Below, one piece after another: positions 5,416 through 7,701 of a stretch of DNA of 7,701 nucleotides. Where the stretch lies: contig CAJMRV010000080.1 of assembly GCA_905215795.1 (NCBI GenBank), forward strand, positions 1-7,701, given 5' to 3'. The notes under the pieces were generated by a model. The model was not told the DNA's origin and made no database searches. It saw only the letters and a list, made by a program, of their open reading frames with translations. How positions within the stretch are numbered: the first letter of the stretch is position 1; each line of letters opens with the position of its first letter. The position numbers and the translations under genes were made by a program. Source of the DNA: an uncultured bacterium. GTDB lineage: Bacteria > Pseudomonadota > Gammaproteobacteria > Burkholderiales > Burkholderiaceae_F.

Positions 5416-6900
5416 TCAGAAGAGACCGCGGCGCGTCACGCCGTAGGCCTTCATCGCCGAGAGCGGGGTCGCGCTCACGACCGGACCGAGGATGCCCTGG
5501 TGGCGCTTGAAGCCGAAGCGCAGCGCACGCTCGACGATCGAGCGGGCCTCCGCCTCGGGAACGCCCTCGACGTCCTTGACGGAACGGTTCGAGAGGAAGG
5601 CCGTCATCACCTTCTCGATGGTGTCGTAGGGCGGCAGCGAGTCGCTGTCCTTCTGGTCCTCGCGGAGTTCCGCGCTCGGGGCGCGCTCGAGGATCACCGA
5701 GGGGATGACGTCGCGGCCCGCAGCGGCGTTCCTCGCGCGGCAGAGCGCATAGACGTCGCTCTTCCAGAGGTCGATCAACGGGGCGAAGCCGCCCGTCAGG
5801 TCGCCGTAGAGGGTGCCGTAGCCCATGGCCGACTCGGCCTTGTTGCTCGTGCAGAGGAGGAGTTCGCCGTTCTTGTTCGCCACGCCCATCAAAAGGAGGC
5901 CGCGGATGCGGGCCTGCACGTTCTCCTCGGCGACGTCCCAGGCGCGCCCGCCGAAGACGGGTTCGAGCGTGGAGAGCGCCGCCTCGAACATCGGCTCGAT
6001 CGAGAGGCGTTCGGACTTCACGCCGAAGGCCTCGAGCAGACGGGCCGCACCCTCGTCGCTCACATCGGAGGTGAAGCGGGAGGGAAGCAGGACGGCGCGC
6101 ACGCGGTCGGCGCCGATCGCGTCGCAGGCGAGCGCGAGCACGAGGGCGGAGTCCACACCGCCCGAGACGCCGACGACGACGCCCTTGATGCGGTTCTTCC
6201 CGACGTAGTCCCTCACGGCGACGCGGAGCGCCTCGTAGCGCTCGTCGACCGTCTTTTCAGGCGCCCCCGGCTGGGAGACGACGCATTCGACGTCGCGCCA
6301 GCCGATCTTTTCGTCGCGCTCGAGACGCACCCTCATGGCGCCCGCATGGAACGGACGCAGGAGCTTCTGATAGGCCCCGAAGACGAAGCCGGTGTCGCCC
6401 GAGTAGACCTGTTCGTCGAGGCCGCCCGCGATGCCCGCCGAGAGCGTGGGCTCGCCCGGGGCGGCCTTGCGGCGGACCTGGGCGGAGGCGAAGCGGTTGA
6501 AGTCAAGGCGCATGGCCCCCTCGGGAATGGTGCGGCCCCAGCCGAAGGTCATCCCCTCGAGACGGAGCACGCCGTTTTCGACGGCGGCCTCGGCGTCGGT
6601 CTTCGTGTTGGTGGTGAAGAGGACCTGCGGGCCCACGCAGAAGACGAGGCTGCGGTTGGGACGCGCAAGGAGCGCGTTCCCGAGGCGGATCACCTCGTCG
6701 CGCAGACGCTCGGAGACGTCCGGGTTCATGAGGGCCTCGAGGCCGAGCACGCCTTCGAGCGCGCCGAGCGGCACGACGACGAGTTCGTGGACCGAACGGT
6801 CCTTGTTCTCCACGGCCTCGACGAGCTCGAGGAAGGCCCTGGCGTTGTTCTCATAATCGCCCGTGACGGGGCTGGGCTGGGGAAGGATCACGTCGAGCAC
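5416..6900 (-). CDS. nadE: NAD+ synthase with a degenerate glutaminase domain
   Basis: NadE makes NAD+ from deamido-NAD+, ATP and an amide nitrogen, the last step of NAD synthesis, in the cytoplasm. The C-terminal synthetase domain (about 225-494) looks complete. It has the ATP-pyrophosphatase loop SGGVDSA (246-252), ENVQARIRG (326-334), TSNKAESAMGYGTLYGD (351-367) and the family signature PSAELREDQKDSDSLPPYD (408-426). The N-terminal part (1 to about 200) still starts like a nitrilase-type glutaminase, with LPQPSPVTGDYENN against the usual LAQLNPTVGDLEGN. However, the segment that should be FPELALTGY reads VPLGALEGV (43-51), and I find no Lys-containing YRKxxLPNYG or CEDLW motif. The only Cys there is Cys88, which is misplaced. 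The synthetase loop begins about 45 residues earlier than in two-domain enzymes as I recall them. It may therefore depend on free ammonia or a separate amidase. The start is GTG; GGAG lies 10 bases upstream, and homology begins at this codon. The gene converges on pepF. Confidence 0.95.
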   Translation of the reverse strand: MLDVILPQPSPVTGDYENNARAFLELVEAVENKDRSVHELVVVPLGALEGVLGLEALMNPDVSERLRDEVIRLGNALLARPNRSLVFCVGPQVLFTTNTKTDAEAAVENGVLRLEGMTFGWGRTIPEGAMRLDFNRFASAQVRRKAAPGEPTLSAGIAGGLDEQVYSGDTGFVFGAYQKLLRPFHAGAMRVRLERDEKIGWRDVECVVSQPGAPEKTVDERYEALRVAVRDYVGKNRIKGVVVGVSGGVDSALVLALACDAIGADRVRAVLLPSRFTSDVSDEGAARLLEAFGVKSERLSIEPMFEAALSTLEPVFGGRAWDVAEENVQARIRGLLLMGVANKNGELLLCTSNKAESAMGYGTLYGDLTGGFAPLIDLWKSDVYALCRARNAAAGRDVIPSVILERAPSAELREDQKDSDSLPPYDTIEKVMTAFLSNRSVKDVEGVPEAEARSIVERALRFGFKRHQGILGPVVSATPLSAMKAYGVTRRGLF

Positions 6901-6965
6901 GGTTTGTTCACTCCATAGGGAATCAGGGTTGTGTTTCTGAGAGATTACCGCAAACGGCGGCCGAC
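6901..6965 (-). promoter_or_regulatory. nadE upstream region
   Basis: A terminator separates hemD from nadE, so nadE needs a promoter here. On the minus strand TTTTTG (within the terminator tail), a 17-base gap and TAATCT is the only -35/-10-like pair I can see, and it is a poor match. GGAG, the complement of 6911-6914, lies 10 bases before the GTG start and is the likely ribosome binding site. Confidence 0.35.
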
Positions 6966-7002
6966 AAAAAGCGGAGGACCGCCCGGGGACGGAACTCCGC
7001 TT
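6966..7002 (-). terminator. Intrinsic terminator of hemD (minus strand)
   Basis: On the minus strand AAGCGGAG (7002-6995) pairs with CTCCGCTT (6976-6969), followed by a T run (complement of A at 6966-6970). The 18-base loop can form a small inner CCG/CGG helix. It starts 27 bases after the hemD stop, so nadE is probably transcribed apart from hemD. Confidence 0.82.
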
Positions 7003-7029
7003 GAAGACGGTGCCGGAAGAAACGGTCCG

Positions 7030-7701
7030 TCAGAACGAGGTGTTCATGAAGCCCTCGCGCTCGTACTGGGCGCGCGGGAGGTACTTCTGGATGGTCTTCA
7101 TCACGACGTCGTCGTCGGTGCTGCAGACCTCGATCTTCTTGAAGCCGGCCTCCTTGAGGCGGCGGATGATGCGGGGGTGCAGCGTCACGGCCACGCCGTT
7201 GACGACCCACTCGCGGGCGCCCGGCACCACGCGAAGCGCGCGGAAGAAGGCGTCCACGGCGTCGCTCGAGGTGAGGTAGACGATCGGCGAGGGCCCCATC
7301 ATGGCGCGCGAGAGGTCGCGGCGCTGCTGGGGGTTGAGTTCGATCGGCACGCGCACGTAGGCGCAGTACGTCACGACGTCGGTGCCCATCTCGCGGAACT
7401 TCCCGGGGAGGTATTCACGCCCGGTCTGGCCGCGCAGGAAGAGCACCCTCGAGGGGGCGCCGCGCTCGCGGATGAGCTCCCAGAGCGCCTCGCTCCCGGA
7501 GTTGACGGCGTCGCAGGCCGGCGCGACGAGCTTGACGTCCTCGCCCCAGGCGGTGCGGATCACGCGGGCCGTGCCCTCGCCCACCGTGGCGAGCGTGATG
7601 TGCTCAGGCCACTTGTCGACCCAGTGGGCCACGGCCGCGACGGCGGCCGGGGACGGGATCACGACCAGCTCCACGTCGGCGAGGTTGGAAAGGCGCTCCT
7701 C
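7030..7701 (-). CDS. hemD: Uroporphyrinogen-III synthase, C-terminal part (partial)
   Basis: HemD closes hydroxymethylbilane into uroporphyrinogen III with inversion of ring D, the branch point for heme, siroheme and cobalamin. The reading frame is open to the right edge, so the N-terminus (probably 30-50 residues) is missing; 223 residues plus the TGA at 7030-7032 are visible. The two-lobe pattern of this poorly conserved family is clear. First come VVIPSPAAVAAV (the 'TSxxAV' segment) and ATVGEGTARVI. Then comes RVLFLRGQTGREYLP, like the family's LLLRGxxGRxxL. The second lobe has IVYLTSSDAVDAFF and VAVTLHPRIIRRLKEAGF. The GTG near 7674 is internal, because the upstream residues EERLSNLAD continue the same fold. 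A terminator follows, so hemX and hemY, often next in betaproteobacteria, are not directly downstream. Confidence 0.88.
   Translation of the reverse strand, partial: EERLSNLADVELVVIPSPAAVAAVAHWVDKWPEHITLATVGEGTARVIRTAWGEDVKLVAPACDAVNSGSEALWELIRERGAPSRVLFLRGQTGREYLPGKFREMGTDVVTYCAYVRVPIELNPQQRRDLSRAMMGPSPIVYLTSSDAVDAFFRALRVVPGAREWVVNGVAVTLHPRIIRRLKEAGFKKIEVCSTDDDVVMKTIQKYLPRAQYEREGFMNTSF

Noticed and set aside
5500..6918. Long plus-strand reading frame (472 codons) opposite nadE
   Set aside because: Low-complexity Arg/Asp/Glu/His-rich product. The minus strand carries the complete NAD synthase signature.
1..7701. A hidden new defence, mobile or biosynthetic system
   Set aside because: Every long gene belongs to a known housekeeping or transport family. 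No terminal repeats, recombinase, toxin pair, repeat array or abrupt composition shift is visible.

Overview
The window looks like ordinary chromosomal core sequence from a GC-rich proteobacterium. I infer Betaproteobacteria, Burkholderiales, possibly a Sutterellaceae-like anaerobe or microaerophile. The reasons are the thioredoxin-tail/rho order, a Rho of classical E. coli length and sequence, a DcuC-type C4-dicarboxylate carrier of the kind anaerobes use, and strong GC bias at third codon positions. This assignment rests on recognition alone. I see no mobile element, CRISPR array, rRNA or tRNA.

Layout on the + strand: the last 21 codons of a thioredoxin-like gene (1-68) end at a clean intrinsic terminator. 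About 300 bases of C-rich leader follow, then rho (422-1678) with its own terminator. A 310-base regulatory region (1742-2052) holds a diverged direct repeat, a FadR/GntR-like palindrome and a hairpin. Next come a DcuC-family dicarboxylate transporter (2053-3441) and, 73 bases on with no terminator between, an M3-family oligoendopeptidase of the PepF type (3515-5317). On the - strand, read from the right edge, are the C-terminal part of uroporphyrinogen-III synthase hemD (7701-7030), its terminator, and nadE (6900-5416), which converges on pepF. Between the two convergent genes lie two hairpins, each with a U-tract suited to one strand only.

The genes do not form one pathway. Rho ends transcription; DcuC moves dicarboxylates such as fumarate and succinate; PepF trims cytoplasmic oligopeptides; NadE makes NAD+; HemD closes the tetrapyrrole ring. 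The transporter and peptidase are probably co-transcribed, and both suit an organism living on amino acids and peptides with fumarate-type respiration.

I found no convincing new multi-gene system. The most interesting point is nadE. Its ammonia-dependent synthetase domain is intact, but its N-terminal nitrilase-like glutaminase domain is shortened and I cannot find the usual Glu-Lys-Cys triad in it. The regulatory DNA upstream of rho and of dcuC comes next in interest.
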